Below, piece by piece: positions 14,890 through 21,898 of a stretch of 25,233 nt of DNA (the stretch's first letter is position 1; every line of letters begins with the position of its first letter). A program made the translations under genes and the position numbers. Location of the stretch: the NCBI GenBank assembly GCA_026396375.1, contig JAPLWW010000104.1:1-25233 (forward strand), written 5' to 3'. The notes under the pieces are model-generated. The model ran no database searches. It was not told where the DNA came from and worked only from the letters and a program-made list of their open reading frames with translations. The stretch comes from Microcaldota archaeon. Lineage in GTDB: Archaea; Micrarchaeota; Micrarchaeia; Anstonellales; J096.

Positions 14890-16314
14890 ATGATCCAAAG
14901 CATCTTTGACTTCCTTGCAAGCCTGGCAAAATACTTTCCTGAGATAAGGGCGCCTGAAAGGCAGGTAGCCGCAAAGGAAAAGGTAATGTGGCTTGGCGCA
15001 GTCATCCTGGTCTATTTCATACTGTACCATATAACTGTTTTTGGATTGAAGACAGGCGCAGGAACAACCGACTTCATCCAGGTGGTCACTGCTTCCAAGA
15101 GCGGAAGCTTCCTGACATTGGGTATCGGGCCCATAGTCATGGCAAGCCTGTTTTTGCAGCTGTTCAATGGAGCAGGATTGATCAGCATCAATCTTCAGGA
15201 TCCAAGCCAAAAGAAGAAATTCCACCAGCTTCAGGTTGTCTTGGCGATACTCGTAGCCCTTGTTGAGGGATACGCGTTCGCAACCAACATGGTCAACCAG
15301 GGAATGTCAGAGCCATCTATCTTAGCAAAATTCGGGTCCGACGCAGCAAGCGCATCCGGATTCATGCTTCATTTGGTTGCGCTGCAGTTTGTCCTTGGAG
15401 CAATCTTCATAATATACATGGATGAGATAATCCAAAAGTACGGAATAGGCTCTGGAATCAGCATCTTCATTGCCTCTGGAGTCAGCGCAACGATAATCAA
15501 TCAGGGCCTTAACCTGTTTATTGGGTCAAATGGGATAGTCAACAAGTTTGCAGAAGGGGGCGCAAACGCAATAGGCGACTCGCTGATCTCCTTGATTCCG
15601 TTGTTCTCAACAATCGTCATATTCTATGTGGTCATATACGGCTCATTGCTCAAGGTGAGGATTCCAATATCATTCGGGGCGATGAGGGCTGCAGGAAGGC
15701 CCTTGGAGCTTCCGCTTTTCTATGTCTCCAACATCCCGGTCATATTTGCGGCGGCGCTGTTCATGAACTTCTATTTCATGCACCAGGCGGTTTTTAATGC
15801 AATAACTCCGGATAACATGAATTGGATGGGGCCATTGTCCGATTTCATCCAACTGTTCACCCCTTTCAATCCTGGAATTGACATGAACAACTATTTTGCA
15901 ATGCTGATGCAGCCGTCCCAGTATCTGGGAGTGCCTGGCTGGGGCCATGCATTGGTCTATATACTCTCTTTGTCCATCATAGCAGTCTTCTTTGGGCTGT
16001 TCTGGATAGAGATGGCAAAGATGGACGCAAAGAGCGTTGCAAGCCAGCTGAGCCAATACGGGGCAAATATTCCCGGCTATAGGCAGGATCAGAGATTCCT
16101 TGAGCAGAAGCTGGGGGAGTATATCGTTCCTCTCACGATAGCAGGGTCTTTCTCCATAGGCCTTTTGGCAGGAGTCGCTGACTTGACAGGGGCTTTGGGA
16201 ACTGGAACAGGCATCCTGCTTACGGTTACGATACTGTACCAATTTACGAAGCAGTCCAGGGAGATATTCGAGACCTATTTCCCGAGATTCGCAAAGTTTG
16301 TGCTGGGTGAATGA
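14890..16314 (+). CDS. secY: preprotein translocase subunit SecY
   Basis: 474 residues with about ten hydrophobic segments. An amphipathic N-terminus (FLASLAKYFPEIRAPERQV) precedes TM1. The plug region, the GAGLISI segment after TM2 (LQLFNGAGLISINLQDPSQKKKFHQLQ), YGIGSGISIFIASGVSATI and RIPISFGAMRAAGRPLELPLFYVSNIPVIFAAALF (loop and TM7) match archaeal SecY. The TM8-9 loop carries basic residues expected at the ribosome contact. It forms the protein channel with SecE and Sec61-beta, which are not in this window. Its stop codon abuts the Adk start with no gap. Confidence 0.96.
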   Translation: MIQSIFDFLASLAKYFPEIRAPERQVAAKEKVMWLGAVILVYFILYHITVFGLKTGAGTTDFIQVVTASKSGSFLTLGIGPIVMASLFLQLFNGAGLISINLQDPSQKKKFHQLQVVLAILVALVEGYAFATNMVNQGMSEPSILAKFGSDAASASGFMLHLVALQFVLGAIFIIYMDEIIQKYGIGSGISIFIASGVSATIINQGLNLFIGSNGIVNKFAEGGANAIGDSLISLIPLFSTIVIFYVVIYGSLLKVRIPISFGAMRAAGRPLELPLFYVSNIPVIFAAALFMNFYFMHQAVFNAITPDNMNWMGPLSDFIQLFTPFNPGIDMNNYFAMLMQPSQYLGVPGWGHALVYILSLSIIAVFFGLFWIEMAKMDAKSVASQLSQYGANIPGYRQDQRFLEQKLGEYIVPLTIAGSFSIGLLAGVADLTGALGTGTGILLTVTILYQFTKQSREIFETYFPRFAKFVLGE

Positions 16315-16875
16315 ATGTATGTCATGATGGGATTGCCAGGGGCAGGAAAGACGACCGTGCTTAACGGGCTGAAGCAGGAAATGCCTGAACTGAAGATCAT
16401 GAACTACGGGGACCTTATGATGGAGATCATGAAGGAGAAGTACGGCATTGAGAGCAGGGACGACATGAGGAAGAAGCTAAGCATAGATGACCAGAAGAAG
16501 GTCCAGGAAATGATAACAGACAAGCTTTCTACCTTCAAGGACAGGAATTACGTCCTAGACACCCACTGCGCAGTCAAAACGTTTAAGGGATACCTTCCAG
16601 GCCTTCCCATGAAAACGCTTTCCAGGATCACTGTGGACGGCTTAATACTCATTACAGCAAATCCCGAAGAGATATATGAAAGAAGGAAAAACGACCCTTC
16701 CAGGGCCCGGGACCATGAAACCCTGGAAGATTTGAAGATGCATGATGACATGAGCAAGTACATGCTTGCCACATATGCGGTCTATACAGGGGCCCCTGCG
16801 ATGATAATCTACAACAAGGCAGGAAAAGTCGCAGACGCAGTCGCCAAGATTGTTTCAATAATGAAAGGTCATTGA
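16315..16875 (+). CDS. adkA: archaeal-type adenylate kinase (AdkA)
   Basis: 186 residues, matching the archaeal AdkA family and not the bacterial type. The P-loop is GLPGAGKTT (6-14). The AMP-binding helix and NYGDLMMEI follow, then YVLDTHCAVKT (Walker B-like) and a short RRKNDPSRARDHET lid. It converts AMP and ATP to two ADP in the cytoplasm. ATG 16315 directly follows the SecY TGA. The secY-adkA-DUF106 order is usual in archaea. Confidence 0.93.
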   Translation: MYVMMGLPGAGKTTVLNGLKQEMPELKIMNYGDLMMEIMKEKYGIESRDDMRKKLSIDDQKKVQEMITDKLSTFKDRNYVLDTHCAVKTFKGYLPGLPMKTLSRITVDGLILITANPEEIYERRKNDPSRARDHETLEDLKMHDDMSKYMLATYAVYTGAPAMIIYNKAGKVADAVAKIVSIMKGH

Positions 16876-17613
16876 ATGGAGGAATTTATCTATATCCTGA
16901 TCGGGTTTTCCCTAGTTTACCTTATAGTTGTAAAGGCAGTCATGATCAAGACAGGGATGAAGGAGGTAAACAAGGTAAACAAGGACTTGAATGACCTGAA
17001 TAAAAGATTGATGGAAGCCAGCAAAAGGAAAGACGATGCGGAAGTCGAGAGATTGACAAAGGAGCAGCAGGAAATGATGCATAAGATGATGTCCATGTTC
17101 GGAACCCAGATGAAAATGACTTTGGTCATCATGGTCGTTTTCCTGACATTCATCTGGATCCTGAATTCGATAAATCCCTATCTCAAGGACGATATCTTCT
17201 ACAACAACATAAGCGGAACTCTTAACCAGAGCTTTGAGATAAAGAACCCTGACATGGAGGCCTTCAAGATAACTGCGAAAAGCACAAACAACGAGTCTGT
17301 CTCGGGATATATTTACGTAAGCCCGAGCAGGAACATTTTGACTAACCTTACAACTGACAAGCATTCGATATATCCAATAATAGAGAACAATAGCATAAGA
17401 TTGATGTCGGAAAACATCTCTGTTTTTGAAAGCGTGGAGTATGACAACGGAACGGATATCAACAATTTTGTGCCTATCCTTGATATAATCGGGATAAGGT
17501 TCGTTTATGGGGCACAGGGAACGTTCATCCTGCTCACTTTCATAGCCAGCATGGTTGAGCAGGCGCTTTTGGGCAAGAGGATAAGCGACGAGCTGGAGAA
17601 AATAATAAAATAA
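16876..17613 (+). CDS. DUF106 membrane protein (Oxa1/EMC3-superfamily insertase-like)
   Basis: 245 residues. TM1 is about 5-25, followed by a coiled coil of Lys/Glu-rich heptads (28-70). TM2 is 81-98 (TLVIMVVFLTFIWILNSI), and TM3 lies near the C-terminus (FVYGAQGTFILLTFIASMVEQALLG). This is the archaeal DUF106 (Ylp2-like) layout, related to Oxa1, EMC3 and TMCO1, and it suggests a role in membrane-protein insertion next to SecY. The loop between TM2 and TM3 is about 105 residues with several N-x-S/T sequons, longer than I expect for the family. Starts directly after the Adk stop. Confidence 0.88.
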   Translation: MEEFIYILIGFSLVYLIVVKAVMIKTGMKEVNKVNKDLNDLNKRLMEASKRKDDAEVERLTKEQQEMMHKMMSMFGTQMKMTLVIMVVFLTFIWILNSINPYLKDDIFYNNISGTLNQSFEIKNPDMEAFKITAKSTNNESVSGYIYVSPSRNILTNLTTDKHSIYPIIENNSIRLMSENISVFESVEYDNGTDINNFVPILDIIGIRFVYGAQGTFILLTFIASMVEQALLGKRISDELEKIIK

Positions 17614-17614
17614 G

Positions 17615-17674
17615 TGCGGATCAGAGTCAAGTCATCTCATCATCAATCAGAGGTTCACCTCTCATCATCCCGCA
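17615..17674 (-). ncRNA. C/D box guide sRNA (predicted 2'-O-methylation guide)
   Basis: On the minus strand, in order: stem TGCGG (17674-17670), C box ATGATGA (17668-17662), an 11-nt guide (17661-17651), D' box CTGA (17650-17647), a 3-nt spacer, C' box ATGATGA (17643-17637), a 12-nt guide (17636-17625), D box CTGA (17624-17621), and stem CCGCA (17619-17615), which pairs fully with the 5' stem. All boxes are perfect and the spacings are canonical for archaeal C/D sRNAs that bind L7Ae, Nop5 and fibrillarin. The D guide would pair with AGTCAAGTCATC, and the D' guide with AGGTTCACCTC. The gene ends 1 bp past the DUF106 stop, antisense to it. Confidence 0.9.
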
Positions 17675-17695
17675 ATATTGCTTTGTTCGGAAGGC

Positions 17696-17706
17696 AATTT
17701 AATACT
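17696..17706 (-). promoter_or_regulatory. TATA box of the C/D sRNA
   Basis: On the minus strand AGTATTAAATT is centred near 17701. A start 26-27 bp later falls at about 17675, exactly the first base of the sRNA terminal stem. This independent agreement supports the sRNA as its own transcription unit. Confidence 0.55.
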
Positions 17707-17780
17707 TTCTTATTTCAGGAAAACCGGTATTCAGGCGGAAACTGGAAACAAGATTGAAAATCGCCAAAAATTTTTGCAAA

Positions 17781-17885
17781 AAAATCCGGTTTTGGAAACT
17801 TTCTTTGCTTTTTCAAGAGTTTTTCTAAGATAATTTCATAATTTTTTTATTTTTGGGAATAACTTTTTAAATAGTTGATCAGTAA
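17781..17885 (+). repeat. shared upstream element, copy 1 (promoter of small protein gene)
   Basis: It contains GGTTTTGGAAACTTT (17788-17802), then TTTTTCTAAGATAATTTCAT followed by a T-rich run (17820-17855), then the TATA box CTTTTTAAAT (17863-17872). The whole order recurs with few changes at 19381-19485, and its right half at 18204-18270. The T-rich part may also terminate upstream transcripts. The TATA box lies about 48 bp before ATG 17915, giving a leader of about 20 nt. Confidence 0.7.
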
Positions 17886-17914
17886 ATATAATAAGTTGTA
17901 AAATATATAGAAAA

Positions 17915-18184
17915 ATGTTTAAAGAAATATTAAAGAGAAAGATTTTGGGGGAAAAATCTGTTTTAGCGGGAAAAGCATCGACGAAAAAAACGTCATTTTC
18001 AAAAATTGCGCACAATCTGTCCCAATTCAAGGATAAACCTGAAATGGAGGAGAAATGCGAAAAAGAAAGCGCTAGAAAAATGAATCTGCTCAGCCCTCAG
18101 CAAAAAAATCATCCTGATGAAGACCCTGAACTGGAGCCTGTTCCGTGGAAAAGGGCGATATTGGATGACGATGATGAAGACTGA
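17915..18184 (+). CDS. small protein with basic N-terminus and acidic C-terminal tail
   Basis: 89 residues, no family recognised. Residues 1-30 are basic (MFKEILKRKILGEK ... STKKTSFSK). The middle has few hydrophobic residues and one Cys (48). The end is Pro-rich and acidic (PDEDPELEPVPWKR then LDDDDED), so the protein is probably largely disordered. No signal or membrane segment. Its upstream DNA is homologous to that of the two GCS2-like ligase genes that follow, which suggests co-regulation. It could be a partner or substrate of those enzymes, but nothing in the sequence proves it. The ATG is preceded by an AT-rich leader without a clear Shine-Dalgarno site. Confidence 0.6.
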   Translation: MFKEILKRKILGEKSVLAGKASTKKTSFSKIAHNLSQFKDKPEMEEKCEKESARKMNLLSPQQKNHPDEDPELEPVPWKRAILDDDDED

Positions 18185-18203
18185 GCCAATCAGGCCCACC
18201 ATC

Positions 18204-18272
18204 GATTTCTAAGATACTTTTATAATTTTTTTATTTTTGAAAAAGAGGAGGAATATGTTTTTAAGTTTATTC
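18204..18272 (+). repeat. shared upstream element, copy 2 (promoter of first ligase-like gene)
   Basis: It carries TTTCTAAGATACTTTTATAA, a T-rich run, and the TATA box GTTTTTAAG (18257-18265), about 29 bp before ATG 18290, consistent with a leaderless start. The GGTTTTGGAAACTTT block of the other two copies is missing; the upstream gene ends at 18184. Confidence 0.65.
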
Positions 18273-18289
18273 CCATAGATATAATTGAA

Positions 18290-19294
18290 ATGGAAAAGAT
18301 TAGGTTTGAAAAAGTAAAGAGGGTAAGCATCGAAAGAGAATTTGCCCTTACGGATAAGAACAAGAAACCGCTATCCAGAGTGGATACAGCCGCTTTTGTA
18401 AAAAAACTTGAATTGGAGAAGGACAGAATAGAGCATATTTCTGAGTTTGACATGGAAATCTCTATAAATGGAGTTGAGATGAAATTTGCCCTTATTTCCC
18501 CGCAAGATGTAAGATCGGTCGTTCTTTCAGCCAGAAACGTGGTTAACGAGGTTACTGAAAAGGAAGGGCTGATTCCAAATTGGAGAAACCAGGATCTGCC
18601 TTACCCGAAAGAATACTATAATGGATGCTTTTTAACGTACGCATTCCCTGAGTTGATAAATGCCTTCATATTGACAAATTCTACGCACCTGCATTTTGAG
18701 ATAGCAAAATCCGACGTTTTTCATGCGTATAGGCAGATGAACTGCCTTGTGCCGTGGTTTATGGTTCATAGTAAGGAAACTAAAGGATATGACCTCTTTG
18801 ATGCAGCAAGAAAAAGGACAAAATTCATGAAAGAGCTCTACCTCCCGCAAAGGTTCGATTCAGACGAAGATTACCAAAGGTTCGTTCTCAGCAGCTCAAA
18901 GTTCATTGAAGATAAGCTAAAAAATATGGGCAGCTGGGAGATCATTTCAGACTCGGAACTATTTGACAGGAATTCGCTTTGTCTTCGACCTAAGGGAATA
19001 TTCCACCAGGCAAGGATAAGGAAGGACCTTGAGCTGCCAAACGGCAACATCAGCCTGGAGTTCAGGCCTATTTCGGGTGTTGAAGATCCGCTAAAGGAGA
19101 TAATTCTGATTGAAGCCGCCATATGTGCATTTGAAGAGGCCCTGAAAAGGCAGGGAGAGATAAACGAGCTTGAAACTGTCAGGTCCTTTTACGAAAATTT
19201 TGATTCGGGCAACGGCGCATACGCCCCTGCAAGGGACTTCATTCATTATGCTTACTTAAAAAATATGGGCCACCCTATTTCAATAGATAACTGA
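18290..19294 (+). CDS. divergent GCS2-family carboxylate-amine ligase, paralogue 1
   Basis: 334 residues, no signal peptide. Family-like motifs by eye: VSIEREFAL (12-20) in the place of the GxExEF strand; EFDMEISINGVEMKF (52-66) for the ELD...E segment; STHLHFEI (131-138) for the HVHVG strand; MNCLVPWFMVHSKETKGYDL (150-169) for the NxLxPxxxALxANSP helix; and ISLEFRPIS (254-262) for the vEfR strand, followed by an aliphatic helix. GCS2 enzymes use ATP to join an amine to a glutamate side-chain or similar carboxylate through an acyl phosphate. The substrate is unknown here. It is about two-thirds identical by eye to the gene at 19499. Its promoter suggests leaderless translation. Confidence 0.65.
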   Translation: MEKIRFEKVKRVSIEREFALTDKNKKPLSRVDTAAFVKKLELEKDRIEHISEFDMEISINGVEMKFALISPQDVRSVVLSARNVVNEVTEKEGLIPNWRNQDLPYPKEYYNGCFLTYAFPELINAFILTNSTHLHFEIAKSDVFHAYRQMNCLVPWFMVHSKETKGYDLFDAARKRTKFMKELYLPQRFDSDEDYQRFVLSSSKFIEDKLKNMGSWEIISDSELFDRNSLCLRPKGIFHQARIRKDLELPNGNISLEFRPISGVEDPLKEIILIEAAICAFEEALKRQGEINELETVRSFYENFDSGNGAYAPARDFIHYAYLKNMGHPISIDN

Positions 19295-19380
19295 AAATTT
19301 TTTCAAATTTCCCAAAAGGGAAACTGTTTGCTACCGACGATAAATCCAATTGCGAGCGAAAATCATGAAAAAACACGGCA

Positions 19381-19485
19381 GAAAAATTTGGTTTTGGAAA
19401 CTTTTTTTTGTTTTTGGCTTGTTTTTCTAAAATAATCTTATAATTTTTTTTCAAACGGGAAAAAGTTTTTAAACAGTTGAATGAT
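19381..19485 (+). repeat. shared upstream element, copy 3 (promoter of second ligase-like gene)
   Basis: It repeats copy 1 in order: GGTTTTGGAAACTTT (19390-19404), GTTTTTCTAAAATAATCTTA plus a T-rich run (19421-19453), and the TATA box GTTTTTAAAC (19465-19474), about 30 bp before ATG 19499. The T-rich block may also end transcription of the first ligase gene. Confidence 0.7.
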
Positions 19486-19498
19486 AAAATAAATTGCA

Positions 19499-20500
19499 AT
19501 GGAACAGATTAAGTTTGAAAAAGTAAAAAGAGTAAGCATTGAAAAAGAATTTGCTCTTCTTGATAAGAATAAAATGCCCATCTCCAGGTTAGCGACGAAC
19601 AATTTCATGCGAAAGCTAGAGGCCATGAAGGATAAGGTAGAAAACCTTTCCGAGCTTGACACGGAAACTGCGGTAAACGCAGTGGAGATGAAATTTAGCC
19701 TGCTGCAGCCTAAAATGGTAAGTTCAACGCTCCTCTCGGCAAGAAAGGCAGTCAATGAACTTGCTGAGGCAGAAGGATTGATGGTAAGATGGGCAAACCA
19801 GGACCAATATTTCACCGACGAATACAACGGATGCTTCATAACATATACGTTTCCGGAACTGATAAACGGATTCATATTCACGAATTCGACGCACCTGCAT
19901 TTTGAGATAGCTAAGGAGGATGTGATCCATGCATACAACCAGATGAACTGCCTTGTGCCGTGGTTCATGGTACACAGCAGGGAAAACATAGGATATGACT
20001 TATACGAAGCGACAAGGAAAAGGGTAGCTTTCATGGAGGAGCTTTACCTTCCCCAAAGATTCGGCTCAGACGAGGATTACCAAAGATTCGTCTTCAACGG
20101 CTCCAGATTCATAGAGAATAGACTGAAAAAGACAGGAGGATGGCAGAACATCTCTAACTGCGAGTCCTTTGACAAAAGCAAACTTTGCCTGCTTCCGAAG
20201 GGAATATACCACCAGGCAAGGATAAGGAAGGACCTTGAGCTGCCAAACGGCAATATAAGCCTTGAATTAAGGGCGATCGCGGGACAGGAGGACCCAATGA
20301 AGGACATAATACTGATTGAAGCCGCAATATGCGCATTTGAGGAGGCCCTGAAGAGAAAAGAAGAGATAAACAGGCTTGACAAGGTCAGATCATTCTATCA
20401 AACATTTGATTCGAGCAATGGCTCATACACCCCTGCAAGGGATTTCATCCATTATGCTTACTTAAAAAATATGGGCCGCCCTATTTCCATAGGTAATTAA
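19499..20500 (+). CDS. divergent GCS2-family carboxylate-amine ligase, paralogue 2
   Basis: 333 residues, aligned to paralogue 1 over its full length with a single-residue gap near residue 108. All family-like motifs are kept: VSIEKEFAL, ELDTETAVNAVEMKF, STHLHFEIA, MNCLVPWFMVHSRE, ISLELRAIA (here Phe to Leu in the vEfR strand). The most divergent parts are residues 30-105 and 210-235, which may set substrate choice. A 45-bp block (20209-20253) is identical to 19003-19047 in paralogue 1. The M20 hydrolase gene begins 2 bp after its stop and has no promoter of its own, so the two are almost surely co-transcribed. Function is inferred from fold only. Confidence 0.65.
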   Translation: MEQIKFEKVKRVSIEKEFALLDKNKMPISRLATNNFMRKLEAMKDKVENLSELDTETAVNAVEMKFSLLQPKMVSSTLLSARKAVNELAEAEGLMVRWANQDQYFTDEYNGCFITYTFPELINGFIFTNSTHLHFEIAKEDVIHAYNQMNCLVPWFMVHSRENIGYDLYEATRKRVAFMEELYLPQRFGSDEDYQRFVFNGSRFIENRLKKTGGWQNISNCESFDKSKLCLLPKGIYHQARIRKDLELPNGNISLELRAIAGQEDPMKDIILIEAAICAFEEALKRKEEINRLDKVRSFYQTFDSSNGSYTPARDFIHYAYLKNMGRPISIGN

Positions 20501-20502
20501 AC

Positions 20503-21543
20503 ATGGAACTGATTGAGATCCTAGGCAAGATAGTTTCCATAAAGTCGGTTTCTGGGGATGAGAATGAGATTTGCCTCTGGGTTTCTGGATTTCTAAGGAA
20601 AAATGGCTTTTCTGTCGAAATGCAGGAGGCCGCAAAGCACAGGTGGAACATCTTTGCAAAAAAGGGCAATCCAAAGGCGATATTTTTCGGGCATGTTGAT
20701 ACGGTTCCCAAGGTTGAAGGCTGGACAAAGGATCCTTTTTCATTGGTCCGGGAAGGAGACAGGCTATACGGCCTGGGCGCATGGGACATGAAAGGAGGGG
20801 TTGCAGCCATACTCCATAATGCGCAATATGCGAAGAATATGGCAATACTGCTTACTGTCGACGAGGAGGAGGAGGGCCTTGGTGCCAAAAAAGCAATCCA
20901 AAACAAAGAATTTTTCAAGGGGATGAGAATTATAGTTTCTGGCGAGGCGGGCAATACGCCTTCGACATATGGGGGCCTGGGCCATGTTGCTGTCGGCAGG
21001 AAGGGTTGCAGGGACATCTCTTTCAGGAAAAGGCTTGAGGGCGGGCATGCGGCCATAGTGGGCAACGACTGGGTCGAATGGCTGCATAAGGCCGTTTCAA
21101 AGACCAAAATGGCAAAGAGCAGGATAATCATAAGGAATTTCCACGCCACCTCCAAGGGGTTCAGCGTCCCAGACAGCGCTGAGGCAGACATAGAGGTCAT
21201 TGTTGAGCCAGAGGAGAAAAACAAGGATTTTGGAAAAGTTGTATCTGAAATGTTCGGGGTCGAGAAGGGGTCTCTGATAGAGAAAAAATCCGAATATCCG
21301 CCTTATTCATTTGCCGAAGATCCTGAAATATCCAATGTTGTAGGGATAGTGAGGGAATTCACAAAACCCGTGTTTGTCATTGGTGACAGCGTCGGGGACG
21401 AGAATGTGCTTGCCAAGCTCGGCATTCCCATAGTGATAATGGGGCCTGAGGGAAGGAATGAGCACCATGCCGACGAATGGGTAAGCCTCAAAAGCTTAAG
21501 GGAGATAGCAGACCTTTACAAAAGGATTTCCGATTCCTATTGA
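20503..21543 (+). CDS. M20-family metallohydrolase (LysK/DapE/ArgE-like)
   Basis: 346 residues, cytoplasmic. The two-metal site is complete: His64 and Asp66 in FFGHVDTVP, Asp95 in GLGAWDMKGG, catalytic and metal Glu in VDEEEEG (120-125), Glu148 in VVSGEAG, and His321/322 in NEHHADEW near the C-terminus. Family members remove acyl or aminoacyl groups from amino acids: LysK releases lysine from the carrier protein LysW, DapE removes succinyl from DAP, and ArgE removes acetyl from ornithine. The short dimerisation domain and overall size suit LysK or DapE. It sits 2 bp after a ligase-like gene, and a DapB gene is 3 kb downstream, so either a lysine-pathway or a conjugate-removing role is possible. 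Confidence 0.85.
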   Translation: MELIEILGKIVSIKSVSGDENEICLWVSGFLRKNGFSVEMQEAAKHRWNIFAKKGNPKAIFFGHVDTVPKVEGWTKDPFSLVREGDRLYGLGAWDMKGGVAAILHNAQYAKNMAILLTVDEEEEGLGAKKAIQNKEFFKGMRIIVSGEAGNTPSTYGGLGHVAVGRKGCRDISFRKRLEGGHAAIVGNDWVEWLHKAVSKTKMAKSRIIIRNFHATSKGFSVPDSAEADIEVIVEPEEKNKDFGKVVSEMFGVEKGSLIEKKSEYPPYSFAEDPEISNVVGIVREFTKPVFVIGDSVGDENVLAKLGIPIVIMGPEGRNEHHADEWVSLKSLREIADLYKRISDSY

Positions 21544-21581
21544 ATTTAAAGGCATCCATCACTCCAAAAATGCGATAACAA

Positions 21582-21595
21582 AGGAATTAAAACCC
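21582..21595 (+). promoter_or_regulatory. promoter of the ferredoxin gene
   Basis: AGGAATTAAAACCC is centred about 27 bp before ATG 21615, which implies a leaderless mRNA. No Shine-Dalgarno site is seen. Confidence 0.45.
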
Positions 21596-21614
21596 TACTT
21601 TTCCTATTCAGAAC

Positions 21615-21887
21615 ATGGCACGGGTTTACATTGTGAATGACGATAAATGGATAGACGTTGCGGACGGGGCAAAGTTAATAGCTCTACAAGACAAGTCAAG
21701 CATCCTGTTTGCATGCGGCGAAGGCGTCTGTGGAAGCTGCCTTGCGACCGTGAAGGAAGGCGGAGAAAACCTCGAGGACCCGACCGACTATGAAAAGCAG
21801 ATGCTCCAGAACTTCGGCGCAAAGCCGGGGCAAAGATTGCTCTGCCAGGTCATAATAAAGAAAGGAGACGTCAAGATAGAGCAGTGA
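21615..21887 (+). CDS. [2Fe-2S] ferredoxin, plant type
   Basis: 90 residues. The cluster ligands are Cys34, Cys39, Cys42 (FACGEGVCGSC, pattern C-x4-C-x2-C) and Cys77 (LLCQ). The beta-grasp order (N-terminal strands, cluster loop, ENLEDPTDYEKQML helix, C-terminal strand) is complete. It is a soluble one-electron carrier; its partner is not in the window. It has its own promoter and converges on the RNA methyltransferase gene with 11 bp between stop codons. Confidence 0.92.
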   Translation: MARVYIVNDDKWIDVADGAKLIALQDKSSILFACGEGVCGSCLATVKEGGENLEDPTDYEKQMLQNFGAKPGQRLLCQVIIKKGDVKIEQ

Positions 21888-21898
21888 CTATTTTTTAA

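Larger units (their letters stand above)
17614..17914. other. intergenic stretch: sRNA plus first copy of a shared upstream element
   Basis: No protein gene is seen in these 301 bp. The left part (17615-17706) holds the minus-strand C/D sRNA and its promoter. The right part (17781-17885) is the first of three related upstream elements. Between them, 17707-17780 shows no clear feature. Confidence 0.7.

Noticed and set aside
17649..17662. AGAGGT-TC-ACCTCT inverted repeat as a terminator hairpin of the DUF106 gene
   Set aside because: No T-run follows, and the sequence is better explained as the D' guide and D' box of the minus-strand sRNA.
18290..20500. Direct assignment of the paralogues as Pup ligases or gamma-glutamylcysteine synthetases
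   Set aside because: Only the broad fold pattern is visible; there is no Pup-like GGE/GGQ-ending protein in the window, and the substrate residues cannot be judged by eye.
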